The notes: generated by a model from the sequence alone, not told the origin. Shown: positions 53,712 through 62,667, counted from the first letter of the stretch. The stretch: DNA of 64,000 nucleotides from Ignavibacteriaceae bacterium (GCA_023229425.1 JALNZG010000007.1:117774-181773); one strand, 5' to 3'. Program-made: numbers and translations.

Positions 53712-54425
53712 TTAAAATTGGTCTGTAATGAATTTTTTTATTTGGTCAATGGACGGCAACCCATTTTTATAATACCGGCAAGCAAGATTAGCTTTAGTTG
53801 GTTCCGGCATATTTTCTAAATCGGTTCTGTTGATCAATACCGTCGGTGAACCACGAAATTTTACCCGCTCAGCTTCTTCTTGAGTCTCTACAAGTATTTC
53901 TTTGTATTCAATTCGTTTACTAAATTTTACCATTGCTGCCTTAACCCTTGCAATCAACTCCTCAGAGTTTGGACACCCTTCAAAATGCTGAACTTCTATT
54001 TTCACTTTTTTAGCTTGCAGATAGAAACTGTAGAATTCTTTTTTTATCTCATCTCTTATTTTTCTAAATGCTGAGAGTATTTCTTCTTCTTTTCCCGTTG
54101 CTTCTGCCGGGTCTTCAAAACCTATATGTAGTTGCTTTCCAACTTTTCCAATAAATACCGGACAAGTTTCTTTTGCGTTGCCGCATACAGTAATTACATA
54201 ATCAAAAGAATCATTTATGAATTGGTCAACTTTCTTCGGATAATTTTTGCTCAGATCAATTCCAACTTCACTCATCACTTGTACCGCTTTAGGATGAACT
54301 TGTTTTGATGGATTTGTTCCCGCGGAATAAACTTCCAACTCATTATCAAATGATTTTAGAAATCCTTCCGCTATTTGGCTGCGGCATGAGTTGCCTGTGC
54401 AGAGAATGAGAATTCGTTTTTTCAT
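53712..54425 (-). CDS. arsC: Arsenate reductase ArsC (LMW-phosphatase type) fused to a thioredoxin-like domain
   Basis: A 237-residue two-domain protein. Residues 1-135 are a thioredoxin-linked ArsC: ILCTGNSCRSQIAEG (Cys9 as nucleophile) and VITVCGNAKETCPVF (Cys pair for the relay). Residues about 140-237 form a separate thioredoxin-like 'DF' family domain with VQHFEGCPNSEEL, FRGSPTVLIN and ACRYY. The second domain is normally a free small protein, so the fusion could supply electrons or bind arsenic. The ATG at 54425 has a GAAAAG ribosome site. The frame is open 12 codons upstream. Confidence 0.85.
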   Translation of the reverse strand: MKKRILILCTGNSCRSQIAEGFLKSFDNELEVYSAGTNPSKQVHPKAVQVMSEVGIDLSKNYPKKVDQFINDSFDYVITVCGNAKETCPVFIGKVGKQLHIGFEDPAEATGKEEEILSAFRKIRDEIKKEFYSFYLQAKKVKIEVQHFEGCPNSEELIARVKAAMVKFSKRIEYKEILVETQEEAERVKFRGSPTVLINRTDLENMPEPTKANLACRYYKNGLPSIDQIKKFITDQF

Positions 54426-54495
54426 CTTTTCACTTTCGTTATTGAGATGAATGCAGATCACCAGCTAAATCATAGCAATCTGCATCCTAATACTT

Positions 54496-55305
54496 TTAGT
54501 TTTTATTCGCAGTTACGGTAATGCTGAAAATGCCTACACCGCTTTGGCGGTACCCGGTTAATTCTGTTTCCGATAAATATTCTCTTAATATTTCATCCGG
54601 AAGATCTATTACTTTTGTTTTTTTAATTTCAACTTTAGTAAATCCGGTGGAAGAAATGATGTTCAAGTAATCAGCTTGTTGAATAGCGCCGGCGACACAG
54701 CCCGCATACATCATCGCGGATTTTTTCAGATTCTCATGCAACTCTCCTTTAATCACAATATCAGAAATACAGAAATGTCCACCTGATTTTAGAATTCTGT
54801 AAATCTCTGCAAAAGCTTTTTGTTTGCTCGGTACTAGATTTAAAACACAGTTGCTAACCACCACATCGGCGATGGAATCTTCAAGCGGCATCGCTTCAAT
54901 TTCGCCTAAATGGAATTCAACATTTTTGTAACCAAGCTTTGCATTATTTGCGTTCGCTTTGTCAATCATTTCTTTGGTCATATCTATTCCGATAACTTTT
55001 CCTTCATCACCGGTAATAGCGCGCGCAACAAAAACATCGTTTCCGGCGCCGCTGCCAAGGTCAACAACTACATCGCCTTTTTTGATAGCTGCAAATTGAG
55101 TTGGAAGTCCGCAGCCTAATCCAAGATCAGCCTCGGCGATGTAACCTTCGAGATGATCATATTCATCCTGCATTACTGTATAGCCAATAATTTTATTATC
55201 GGAAGTACCGCAGCAGGAAGTTGGTCCGCAGCATGAGCCAGACTGTCTTGCAATTTCGCCATATTTCTCTTTTACAACTTCTTTTATTTCATTTTCGGTT
55301 TGCAT
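54496..55305 (-). CDS. arsM: Arsenite S-adenosylmethionine methyltransferase ArsM
   Basis: A 269-residue methyltransferase that converts arsenite to methylated arsenicals. VVVDLGSGAGNDVFVARAITG is the SAM site, and NCVLNLVPSKQKAFAEIYRILKSGG is the UbiE-type block. Cysteines sit in the N-terminal SCCGPTSCCG, in GLGCGLP, and in YAGCVAGA, consistent with arsenic binding. It starts inside the end of arsR (22-base overlap), so the two are coupled. Confidence 0.9.
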   Translation of the reverse strand: MQTENEIKEVVKEKYGEIARQSGSCCGPTSCCGTSDNKIIGYTVMQDEYDHLEGYIAEADLGLGCGLPTQFAAIKKGDVVVDLGSGAGNDVFVARAITGDEGKVIGIDMTKEMIDKANANNAKLGYKNVEFHLGEIEAMPLEDSIADVVVSNCVLNLVPSKQKAFAEIYRILKSGGHFCISDIVIKGELHENLKKSAMMYAGCVAGAIQQADYLNIISSTGFTKVEIKKTKVIDLPDEILREYLSETELTGYRQSGVGIFSITVTANKN

Positions 55306-55631
55306 GATATTTTTTCTCCTTTATTGAGATTGTTAAAATAGTTTTGAAAATCTTTTGTGATTTTTTGAAGAGTATTGACATTTACGCAATAACAAACTTT
55401 GGGTCCGTCAATATCGCCTTGAATAAGTTCAACACGTTTTAATTCTTTAAGATGCTGAGAGACTGTAGCCTGCGCTAGCGGAAGAAGATTCACGATCTCA
55501 CCGCACACGCATGCGTTCATTTCAGAAAGTAGTTTCATTATTTTAATTCTTGCGGGATGCGAAAGCGCTTTGGCGATATCCGCAAGGAATATTTCCTCGT
55601 TTGTAAATTCTTCTATTTTGGGTGTTGCCAT
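55284..55631 (-). CDS. arsR: ArsR-family arsenic-responsive repressor
   Basis: A 115-residue winged-helix repressor. IAKALSHPARIKIMKLL and the recognition helix AQATVSQHLKELKRVELI are typical. The metal site is ACVCGE (Cys41 and Cys43), the SmtB/ArsR alpha-3 type, and C-terminal CYCVN adds two more cysteines. The ATG at 55631 has an AGGA ribosome site. An earlier ATG at 55652 lies inside the promoter palindrome. It likely represses its own operon through the palindrome at 55651-55666. Confidence 0.9.
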   Translation of the reverse strand: MATPKIEEFTNEEIFLADIAKALSHPARIKIMKLLSEMNACVCGEIVNLLPLAQATVSQHLKELKRVELIQGDIDGPKVCYCVNVNTLQKITKDFQNYFNNLNKGEKISCKPKMK

Positions 55632-55650
55632 ATAATTTCCTAAATCGTTC

Positions 55651-55686
55651 ATCGTAAATATACGATAAAGAAAAGACGAAAGTCAA
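55651..55686 (-). promoter_or_regulatory. arsR promoter with overlapping palindromic operator
   Basis: ATCGTA-AATA-TACGAT (55651-55666) is a perfect inverted repeat overlapping a -10 like element (TATATT, 55657-55662). TTGACT at 55681-55686 lies 18 bases upstream. Read as a Bacteroidota promoter, TTG and TATATTTA are 21 bases apart. The arrangement suits repression by ArsR at the -10. Confidence 0.65.
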
Positions 55687-55766
55687 GAGAAAAGTCGAAT
55701 GTGTGAAAAATTAAAATGAGTTAGTTGAGATATTTAACCCTAAACTACTTTTGAGGGAAAATTAGT

Positions 55767-56243
55767 TTAGGAAAATTTTTGTGATGCCGATTCTTCGAGC
55801 AGATTAGTTACAAATTTCCCGACAGATGATTCTTTTGCCATTAAATCTTTGAGTGTGGTTTTGGTTACAACCCCATCAATAGCCGCCTGAACCGCCCTCC
55901 AGAGCGATCGGATGGAGCAATCAATCGAGTGGGTGCAAACAATGTCGATTCCCGAATAATCACTGCAAAAAGAAGCTTCAAACAGTTTTCCGCCAAGTGC
56001 ATTCAATACGTCTGCAACAATTATCCGTTCAGGTGGGCGCGATAGTTTGTAACCGCCGGCTTGACCACGGGCACTTTCAATAAATCCACCTAAACGAAGA
56101 ATGCGTAATATTTTTGCAGCGTTTGCCTGGGTAAGTTTTTCCGCACTACTGATTTCAGGAATCGTTAGTCCGTTTGGGGATGTGCTGTAAGCTATTCGCA
56201 GCAGACAGCGTAATCCGTATTCTTCTTGTGAATTGAATTTCAT
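55767..56243 (-). CDS. Rrf2-family transcriptional regulator (IscR-like)
   Basis: A 158-residue Rrf2 regulator with an N-terminal winged helix (NSQEEYGLRCLLRIA; LTQANAAKILRILRLGGFIESARGQAGGYKLSRP). Cysteines at 93, 103 and 109 (C-x9-C-x5-C) could hold an Fe-S cluster, with a wider first gap than in IscR. It is the last gene of the suf operon, 9 bases after the bacilliredoxin gene, so it may autoregulate suf. Confidence 0.85.
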   Translation of the reverse strand: MKFNSQEEYGLRCLLRIAYSTSPNGLTIPEISSAEKLTQANAAKILRILRLGGFIESARGQAGGYKLSRPPERIIVADVLNALGGKLFEASFCSDYSGIDIVCTHSIDCSIRSLWRAVQAAIDGVVTKTTLKDLMAKESSVGKFVTNLLEESASQKFS

Positions 56244-56252
56244 CTTAAATAG

Positions 56253-56786
56253 TTAGTTGTTTTGATTCAAAGGAATTTTTGATCCGCATGTTTTAGCGTA
56301 TTGTACCGCTTCATATTGTTCTTTTGAAACGGAAGGTCCTTGGCGGTTACAGAATTCATCAAACGCGTTGGTCAATTTTTTTGCTATTTGATCAGGAGAA
56401 TATCCTTCGATTTCGTAACGGGGAAGAAAATAAACAGGTTTTCCGTTCTTGAAAATTGCCATGCTTGGTGAGGATGGAGTTTCACCAACAATTAATTGGC
56501 GAACTTTATCAACTGCATCACGGTCTTGTCCCGCAAACACTGTTGTGATTTTATCAGGAATGATTGAATGTTGAAGCGCGGCAGAAACTCCCGGTCTAGC
56601 ACCTCCTGCAGCACATCCGCAAACAGAATTAATTACTACCAAAATAGTTTTATCATCATTTACTTGAACAGCCTTTTCAACTGCTTCCTTTGTGCGCAAT
56701 TCTTCAAATCCAACAGCAGTCAACTCATCACGCATTGGCTGAACAGCAGTTTCATCGTACATCGGTGGTCTTGTTATTGTGAACAT
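56253..56786 (-). CDS. brx: BrxA/BrxB-type bacilliredoxin
   Basis: A 177-residue bacilliredoxin that removes bacillithiol from proteins. NSVCGCAAGGARPG carries the CxC site (Cys56, Cys58) of the YphP/YqiW family, and TVFAGQDRDAVDKVR and GETPSSPSMAIFKNGKPVYFLPRYEIEG follow. A C-terminal tail of about 30 residues with another Cys (KTCGSK) makes it longer than the usual 140-145. It lies in the suf operon. Bacillithiol is supported by bshA in this window. Confidence 0.9.
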   Translation of the reverse strand: MFTITRPPMYDETAVQPMRDELTAVGFEELRTKEAVEKAVQVNDDKTILVVINSVCGCAAGGARPGVSAALQHSIIPDKITTVFAGQDRDAVDKVRQLIVGETPSSPSMAIFKNGKPVYFLPRYEIEGYSPDQIAKKLTNAFDEFCNRQGPSVSKEQYEAVQYAKTCGSKIPLNQNN

Positions 56787-56884
56787 ATTTTGTATCCTTT
56801 TTTTATAAAATTTTTCTTAATCTTAATCGTATTCATAATCTTAATCGGAGGTAAATGGATTAAGAAAAAGATTATGATTCTTGG

Positions 56885-57217
56885 CTAATAAAATCCTAAT
56901 TCAACTTTCGCAACATCACTCATCATATCCTTATCCCATGGCGGATTCCAGACGATCTCAACTCTAACTTTTCCAATTCCCGGAACAGCCTGTAATTTCT
57001 GTTGCACTTCAGGAGGAAGCGTTTCCGCAACCGGACACATCGGTGAAGTAAGTGTCATGTTGACTTGCAAATTTTTTTCAAGATCGAAGTTCAATTCATA
57101 GATAAGTCCCAATTCCCAAATATCAACGGGAATTTCGGGATCGTAGCAGGTCTTTAAAGCGCGGATGACTTTTTCCTGCATCTCTACTAATTCTGATTTT
57201 TGTGTTTCTACTTCCAT
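56885..57217 (-). CDS. sufT: SufT-like MIP18/DUF59 protein
   Basis: A 110-residue DUF59 protein. VIRALKTCYDPEIPVDIWELGLIYELNF, TLTSPMCPVAETLPPEVQQKL and VEIVWNPPWDKDMMSD are the family motifs. SufT helps mature Fe-S proteins. It follows sufU by 2 bases and is separated from the bacilliredoxin by 98 bases of A/T-rich sequence. Confidence 0.9.
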   Translation of the reverse strand: MEVETQKSELVEMQEKVIRALKTCYDPEIPVDIWELGLIYELNFDLEKNLQVNMTLTSPMCPVAETLPPEVQQKLQAVPGIGKVRVEIVWNPPWDKDMMSDVAKVELGFY

Positions 57218-57219
57218 TT

Positions 57220-57675
57220 TTACTCAGTTGAAATTTTTTCTTCTGTATTGTTTAGCGCAACATGAAGTGTGTGCCATGCAAGGCTCGCGCATTTTACTCG
57301 CGCTGGAAACTCCTGAACTCCTTGAAATACAGCAAGTTTTCCCAACGCTTCAATTTCGTCAGTATTTTTCAATTTGCCGGTTACGAGGTCATGAAACTTT
57401 CCGAATAGTTCTTCGGCTTCGTCCTTTGTTTTCCCTTTGATGATTGCGGTCATTAAAGATGCGGAAGATTTTGAGATTGCACAGCCGTTTCCGACGAAGG
57501 AAATATCTTTCACAACATCGTTTTCAAGCTGCAAATAGACGTCCAGATGATCGCCGCATAAAGGATTATGTCCTTCAGCGTGATGATTTGCATCTTCAAG
57601 TTTCTTAAAATTTCTCGGGCTCTTATTATGATCTAAAATAACCTGCTGATATAATTCGCGTAATTCACTATCCAT
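57220..57675 (-). CDS. sufU: SufU Fe-S scaffold/sulfur-transfer protein
   Basis: A 151-residue SufU/IscU-type protein. LYQQVILDHNKSPRNF, HNPLCGDHLDVYLQLE, FVGNGCAISKSSASLM and VKCASLAWHTLH contain the three conserved cysteines. It takes persulfide from SufS. It overlaps the sufS stop by one base. Confidence 0.9.
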   Translation of the reverse strand: MDSELRELYQQVILDHNKSPRNFKKLEDANHHAEGHNPLCGDHLDVYLQLENDVVKDISFVGNGCAISKSSASLMTAIIKGKTKDEAEELFGKFHDLVTGKLKNTDEIEALGKLAVFQGVQEFPARVKCASLAWHTLHVALNNTEEKISTE

Positions 57676-58910
57676 TAGCCAAATACCTCAAATACTTTTT
57701 TTAGTGCATCGGCAGTAAAATCAATTTCTTCTTTCGTGTTGTAAAAGGAAATTGAAATTCTCGCCGTAGCCGGAATTCCAAACCGCTGCATTACCGGCTG
57801 CGTGCAATGATGTCCCGTTCTAATTGCGATGCCGTCAAAATCCAAAATGGTCCCAATGTCATGCGGATGAATTCCTTCAAGCGCAAATGAGAAAACGCTG
57901 AGTTTGTTTTCTGCTGTGCCGATCGGCGTTAATTTTTCGACAGAAGATAACTTTGCATTTGCATATTCAAAGAGATCTTTTTCGTACGAAGTGATTAAAT
58001 CCATTCCGATCTCATTCAAATAATCTATTGCCGTTCCCATTCCGATAACACCGGCAATATTTGGCGTTCCGGCTTCAAACTTGTATGGCAGGGAATTGTA
58101 CGTGGTTTTTTCAAACGTAACTGAAGAAATCATATCGCCGCCGCCCTGATAGGGAGGCATTTCCTCTAAATATTTTTCTTTGCCGTAAAGAATTCCAACT
58201 CCGGTCGGAGCGTAAAGTTTGTGTCCGGAGAAGGCGAGAAAATCGCAATCAAGTTCCTGCACATCAATTTTAAAATGCTGAATTGCCTGTGCGGCGTCAA
58301 TCAAGACTGGAATGTTTTTGCTGTGCGCTAGTTGAATAATTTCTTTTACCGGATTAACGGTTCCTAACGAGTTGGAAACATAAACCACCGAAATAAATTT
58401 AGTTTTTTCGGAAATCAATTTTTCAAACGCTTCGAAAATAATTTCGCCTTTATCATTTATAGGAATCACTTTCAACACGGCTTTTTTCTCTTCGCAAAGT
58501 AATTGCCAGGGTACGATGTTGGAGTGATGTTCAAGATGGGAGATAATAATTTCATCTCCTTCTTTTATAAATTTTTTGCCGAAAGAAGAAGCGACGAGAT
58601 TAATCGAATCGGTTGTTCCTTTGGTTATAATTATTTCAGACAATCGTGAAGCATTAATAAAACGCAAAACTTTTTCGCGAGCTTGTTCGTAAGCAGTAGT
58701 TGCCTTTTGACTAAGTGAATGAACACCGCGGTGAATGTTTGAATTTAAAGTATTATAATACTCTTCTTCTTTTTGAATAACAGACAACGGTTTTTGCGTT
58801 GTCGCGGCGTTATCAAAATAAACTAACGGTTTGCCGTGAACCAACGTATGCAAAATCGGAAAATCTTTTCTGATTTTTTGTACATCGAGTATTTTTACAT
58901 CTGTAAGCAT
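57675..58910 (-). CDS. sufS: SufS cysteine desulfurase
   Basis: A 411-residue PLP enzyme that takes sulfur from cysteine. YFDNAATTQKP, NIHRGVHSLSQKAT, AFSGHKLYAPTGVGILYGK (PLP lysine) and IRTGHHCTQPVM (catalytic Cys) are all present. It is in the middle of the suf operon and supplies sulfur to SufU and SufB. Confidence 0.95.
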   Translation of the reverse strand: MLTDVKILDVQKIRKDFPILHTLVHGKPLVYFDNAATTQKPLSVIQKEEEYYNTLNSNIHRGVHSLSQKATTAYEQAREKVLRFINASRLSEIIITKGTTDSINLVASSFGKKFIKEGDEIIISHLEHHSNIVPWQLLCEEKKAVLKVIPINDKGEIIFEAFEKLISEKTKFISVVYVSNSLGTVNPVKEIIQLAHSKNIPVLIDAAQAIQHFKIDVQELDCDFLAFSGHKLYAPTGVGILYGKEKYLEEMPPYQGGGDMISSVTFEKTTYNSLPYKFEAGTPNIAGVIGMGTAIDYLNEIGMDLITSYEKDLFEYANAKLSSVEKLTPIGTAENKLSVFSFALEGIHPHDIGTILDFDGIAIRTGHHCTQPVMQRFGIPATARISISFYNTKEEIDFTADALKKVFEVFG

Positions 58911-58925
58911 TGTAATAATTCTTTG

Positions 58926-60233
58926 TTATAATAATTTTTCGGCAAGCAGCGCTTCCAGATGGTCGCGTACTTGCGTCATTGAAATTGAATGGACAACATC
59001 ACTTGCAAAGGCATAAATAAGAATTGCTTTCGCTTCTTTCTCTTGAATGCCGCGCGCTTTTAAATAGAATAACTGATCTTTATCCAACTGCCCAACCGTA
59101 GCGCCGTGTGAACATTTTACATCATCGGCAAAAATTTCTAACTGCGGTTTGGTGTTCACGATGGCGTCGTTTGACAACAAAATATTTTTATTTTGTTGAT
59201 AGGCGTTGGTTTTTTGCGCGTCTTGACGAACAAAAACTTTCCCGTTAAAAACGCCGCGTGAAGTATCATTTAGAATTCCTTTGTACAATTCGTTGCTTAA
59301 ACAATTTGCTTTCGCGTGGTCAATCGAAGTGTGGTTATCAACAAACTGAGAACCTTGCGTAACGTATAAACCGTTCAATCTGCATTCGGCAAATCCACCG
59401 TTAAATTTTGTGTTTACATTATTTCTAACTAACGAACCGCCGAAGTTAATATTGTAAGAAGAAAAATTACTTGCTTTCTCAAGATCAACCGATAAAGTTG
59501 AAATGTGAAAAGCATTTAACTGCTCGTCTTGTATGCGGACGTGCTCAACAACCGCATTATCATTGACGATAAACTCTGTTACTTGATTTGTGAAATAACT
59601 TCTGTCGCCGAAACCAGCGTAGGTTTCAATTATTTTTACTTGAGCGTTTTTGCTTACTAAAAATAAATTTCTTGGCGAGACAAAAATATCATCGGCTTTG
59701 GTTACATATAATATTTGAATCGGTTTTTCAATCACCGCATTTTCTTCAATGGAAACAAAAGTGCCGTGATCTGCGAAGGCAGTGTTTAACGCTGTAAAAA
59801 TGTTCTTCTCTGTAGAAGCAGTTTTAGAAAAGTAATTAAGCACCAAATCCGGATGGTTTTTTATCGCTTCGGAAATAGTTTCGAGAATCAATCCTTCCGG
59901 CAACGAATCAATCTCAGAAAATTCTTTTGAGAAATATCCATTAATAAAGACCAGCGTAATAAATTCTTTTTTATCAAAAAGATATTTGTTAACGAACTCC
60001 GGATCAATTTCGGGAATAGAATCCGCCGGTCTGAAATTTTTACTCAACAACGGATTGATGTTGGTGTACTTCCATTCTTCATCTTTTACGGAAGGGAAGT
60101 TCAAGGCGGAAAATTTCTTTATTGCATCTTTTCTTATTTGATGCATGGGAAGTTCTTTTTCCCCGTTCAGAGTATTTTCGAACGATTGAAATTGTGCGAT
60201 GAACAATTCCTTCAATTCAGTGGAGGAATTCAT
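58926..60233 (-). CDS. sufD: SufD
   Basis: A 435-residue scaffold subunit of SufBCD. The beta-helix core contains DHTSIDHAKANCLSNELYKGIL and FNGKVFVRQDAQKTNAYQQNKNILLS, with AEIFADDVKCSHGATVGQLDKDQLFYLKARGI at the end. The start codon follows the sufC stop by one base (TAGCATG), which fits better than an in-frame start 9 codons earlier. It works with SufC ATPase and SufB. Confidence 0.95.
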   Translation of the reverse strand: MNSSTELKELFIAQFQSFENTLNGEKELPMHQIRKDAIKKFSALNFPSVKDEEWKYTNINPLLSKNFRPADSIPEIDPEFVNKYLFDKKEFITLVFINGYFSKEFSEIDSLPEGLILETISEAIKNHPDLVLNYFSKTASTEKNIFTALNTAFADHGTFVSIEENAVIEKPIQILYVTKADDIFVSPRNLFLVSKNAQVKIIETYAGFGDRSYFTNQVTEFIVNDNAVVEHVRIQDEQLNAFHISTLSVDLEKASNFSSYNINFGGSLVRNNVNTKFNGGFAECRLNGLYVTQGSQFVDNHTSIDHAKANCLSNELYKGILNDTSRGVFNGKVFVRQDAQKTNAYQQNKNILLSNDAIVNTKPQLEIFADDVKCSHGATVGQLDKDQLFYLKARGIQEKEAKAILIYAFASDVVHSISMTQVRDHLEALLAEKLL

Positions 60234-60234
60234 G

Positions 60235-60993
60235 CTACACCAACTCCGCGGCTTCTTCAATTACCCAATCGTAGCCTTTATCTTCAAGCTCTAACGCAAG
60301 TGATTTATCGCCCGATTTAATAATTTTTCCGTTGTAAAGTACGTGTACAAAATCGGGGACGATATAATTTAAAAGTCTCTGATAGTGTGTAACCACAATG
60401 GTTGCATTCTCGGGCGATTTCAATTTTGTAACTCCGTTAGCGACAATGCGGAGCGCGTCAATGTCCAACCCTGAATCAGTCTCGTCAAGTATCGCAAGTT
60501 TCGGTTGCAACACTGCCATTTGAAAAATTTCGTTCCGTTTTTTCTCACCGCCGGAAAATCCTTCGTTCACCGAACGTCTCAATAAATCTTCCGATAGTTC
60601 AACGAGCGACATTTTCTTTTTTACGAGTGTGAGAAATTCCATCGCGTCAAGTTCTTCTTCACCGCGGTATTTACGGATTGAGTTCAAAGCATTTTTTAAA
60701 AGTGTTGTGTTTGAAACTCCCGGAATCTCTACCGGATATTGAAACGCGAGAAAAATTCCTTCGCAAGCTCTTGCTTCGGTAGAAAGTTCAAGGAGATTTT
60801 TTCCGTTAAAAAGAATTTCCCCCTGGGTAACTTCATAATCTTCTCTTCCGGCTATGACTTGTGCAAGCGTGCTTTTTCCCGAACCGTTCGGTCCCATTAT
60901 CGCATGAACTTCCCCTTTATTGACCGTTAGATTAATTCCTTTTAAAATTTCTCTTCCGTCAATATTCGCGTGTAAATTCTTTATTTCAATCAT
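60235..60993 (-). CDS. sufC: SufC ATPase
   Basis: A 252-residue ABC ATPase: Walker A GPNGSGKSTL, signature GFSGGEKKRNEI and Walker B ILDETDSGLD. KGEVHAIMGPNGSGKS and VTHYQRLL complete the set. It binds SufB and SufD and drives cluster assembly. A 222-base gap with repeats separates it from sufB. Confidence 0.95.
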   Translation of the reverse strand: MIEIKNLHANIDGREILKGINLTVNKGEVHAIMGPNGSGKSTLAQVIAGREDYEVTQGEILFNGKNLLELSTEARACEGIFLAFQYPVEIPGVSNTTLLKNALNSIRKYRGEEELDAMEFLTLVKKKMSLVELSEDLLRRSVNEGFSGGEKKRNEIFQMAVLQPKLAILDETDSGLDIDALRIVANGVTKLKSPENATIVVTHYQRLLNYIVPDFVHVLYNGKIIKSGDKSLALELEDKGYDWVIEEAAELV

Positions 60994-61004
60994 TCCTAAT
61001 TCCT

Positions 61005-61152
61005 TCCGCCGGAGGCGGATGTTAATTTTTAATTTCTAATCTGGTGAAACCAGAACCAAATAACTTGTTCTTAATAATGAATGAATGATTGCATGTTTGA
61101 ATGGTTGAATGAAAATATAAAACATTCATCCATTCATCCCCATTCATTCATT
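61005..61152. repeat. Palindrome and GAATGAATG repeats between sufC and sufB
   Basis: TCCGCC-GGA-GGCGGA (61005-61019) is a perfect palindrome just upstream of sufC. AATGAATGAATG (61076-61087) pairs with CATTCATTCATT (61141-61152). The gap between two genes of one operon is unusually long because of these repeats. Confidence 0.6.
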
Positions 61153-61215
61153 CTGTTAGTTTTTGTAAAACATTCTTATAATTCTGAACAGAATATTTTT
61201 GCTAACTCACTGATC

Positions 61216-62667
61216 CTACCCCACGCTACCTTCTAAACTGACGCTTAAAAGTTTTTGCGCTTCAACGGCAAATTCCATCGGAAGTTCTTTAAAGACTTCC
61301 TTGCAATAACCGTTCACTATCATGTTTACCGCATCTTCGGTCGAGAGTCCGCGTTGATTTAAGTAGAAGATCTGATCTTCACCAATTTTTGAGGTTGTGG
61401 CTTCGTGCTCAACAATTGCGGATGGGTTTAACACTTCCAGATAGGGGAACGTGTGAGCGCCGCATCTATCGCCGAGCAAAAGAGAATCGCATTGCGAGAA
61501 ATTTCTTGCGCCTTCTGCTTTTTTGCCAATACGGACAAGTCCGCGGTATGAGTTGTTACTTTTCCCGGCTGAAATACCTTTTGAAACAATAGTGCTTCGC
61601 GTGTTCTTGCCAAGGTGGATCATTTTTGTTCCGGTATCAGCCTGCTGATAATTGTTGGTTACGGCAACCGAATAAAATTCTCCAACGGAGTTTTCGCCTT
61701 GCAAAATGCAACTTGGATATTTCCACGTAATTGCCGAACCGGTTTCAACTTGCGTCCATGAAATTTTTGAATTGATCCCTTTGCAAATTCCGCGTTTGGT
61801 AACGAAGTTGTAAATGCCGCCAACTCCTTCTTTGTTTCCCGCATACCAATTTTGTACGGTTGAATATTTTATCCGTGCGTTGTCTAGTGCAACAAGTTCA
61901 ACAACCGCCGCGTGCAATTGATTTTCATCCCGCATCGGTGCGGTGCAGCCTTCTAAATAGCTTACATAAGCGCCTTCGTCCGCGATGATCAAAGTTCGTT
62001 CAAATTGTCCCGTGTTCTTCGCGTTAATTCTGAAATAAGTAGAAAGCTCCATCGGGCAGCGGACGCCTTTGGGAATATAGATGAATGAGCCGTCGCTGAA
62101 TACCGCAGAATTTAACGCCGCGAAATAATTGTCCGTTACCGGCACAACCGAACTTAAATATTTTTTTACAAGATCGGGATGCTCTCTTATCGCTTCGGAA
62201 AAGGGAGTGAAGATGATTCCTAGTTCGGCTAATTTTGCTTTAAATGTTGTAGCAACCGAAACGCTGTCGAACACCGCGTCAACGGCAACTCCTGCAAAAA
62301 CTTTCTGTTCTTCCAGCGGAATGCCGAGTTTGTTAAAAGTTTTAAGAAGTTCCGGATCAACTTCATCCATGCTGTTTAATTTTTTTTGCTGTTTCGGCGC
62401 GGAATAATAGATGATCTCCTGGTAATCGATAGGCGGATAATGGACGTTTGCCCATTTCGGCTCTTCCATTTTTAACCAGGCGCGGTAAGCTTTTAAACGA
62501 TATTCAAGCATCCATTCCGGTTCGGCTTTTTTGGAAGAAAGAAGACGGATAACGTCTTCGCTCAAACCTTTAGGAATTTCATCAGCTTCGATGTCGGTTA
62601 CAAAACCGTATTTGTATTCCTGCTCGGTAAATCGCTCTAAATGACTAATTTCGTTCAAAATGTTCAC
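61216..62667 (-). CDS. sufB: SufB
   Basis: A 483-residue scaffold subunit (from the chosen start). YKYGFVTDIEADEIPKGLSED, FIYIPKGVRCPMELSTYFRI, SYLEGCTAPMRDENQLHAAVV, TWKYPSCILQGENSVG and HEATTSKIGEDQIFYLNQRG are the SufB blocks. The frame continues upstream to 62868, but that part carries the promoter. I use GTG at 62667. TTG at 62658 (then NEISHLER) is also possible. It is the first gene of the suf operon. Confidence 0.9.
   Translation of the reverse strand: MNILNEISHLERFTEQEYKYGFVTDIEADEIPKGLSEDVIRLLSSKKAEPEWMLEYRLKAYRAWLKMEEPKWANVHYPPIDYQEIIYYSAPKQQKKLNSMDEVDPELLKTFNKLGIPLEEQKVFAGVAVDAVFDSVSVATTFKAKLAELGIIFTPFSEAIREHPDLVKKYLSSVVPVTDNYFAALNSAVFSDGSFIYIPKGVRCPMELSTYFRINAKNTGQFERTLIIADEGAYVSYLEGCTAPMRDENQLHAAVVELVALDNARIKYSTVQNWYAGNKEGVGGIYNFVTKRGICKGINSKISWTQVETGSAITWKYPSCILQGENSVGEFYSVAVTNNYQQADTGTKMIHLGKNTRSTIVSKGISAGKSNNSYRGLVRIGKKAEGARNFSQCDSLLLGDRCGAHTFPYLEVLNPSAIVEHEATTSKIGEDQIFYLNQRGLSTEDAVNMIVNGYCKEVFKELPMEFAVEAQKLLSVSLEGSVG

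Noticed and set aside
55629..55652. arsR starting at the earlier ATG (55652)
   Set aside because: That ATG lies within the palindromic operator and promoter, and the later ATG at 55631 has the ribosome site.
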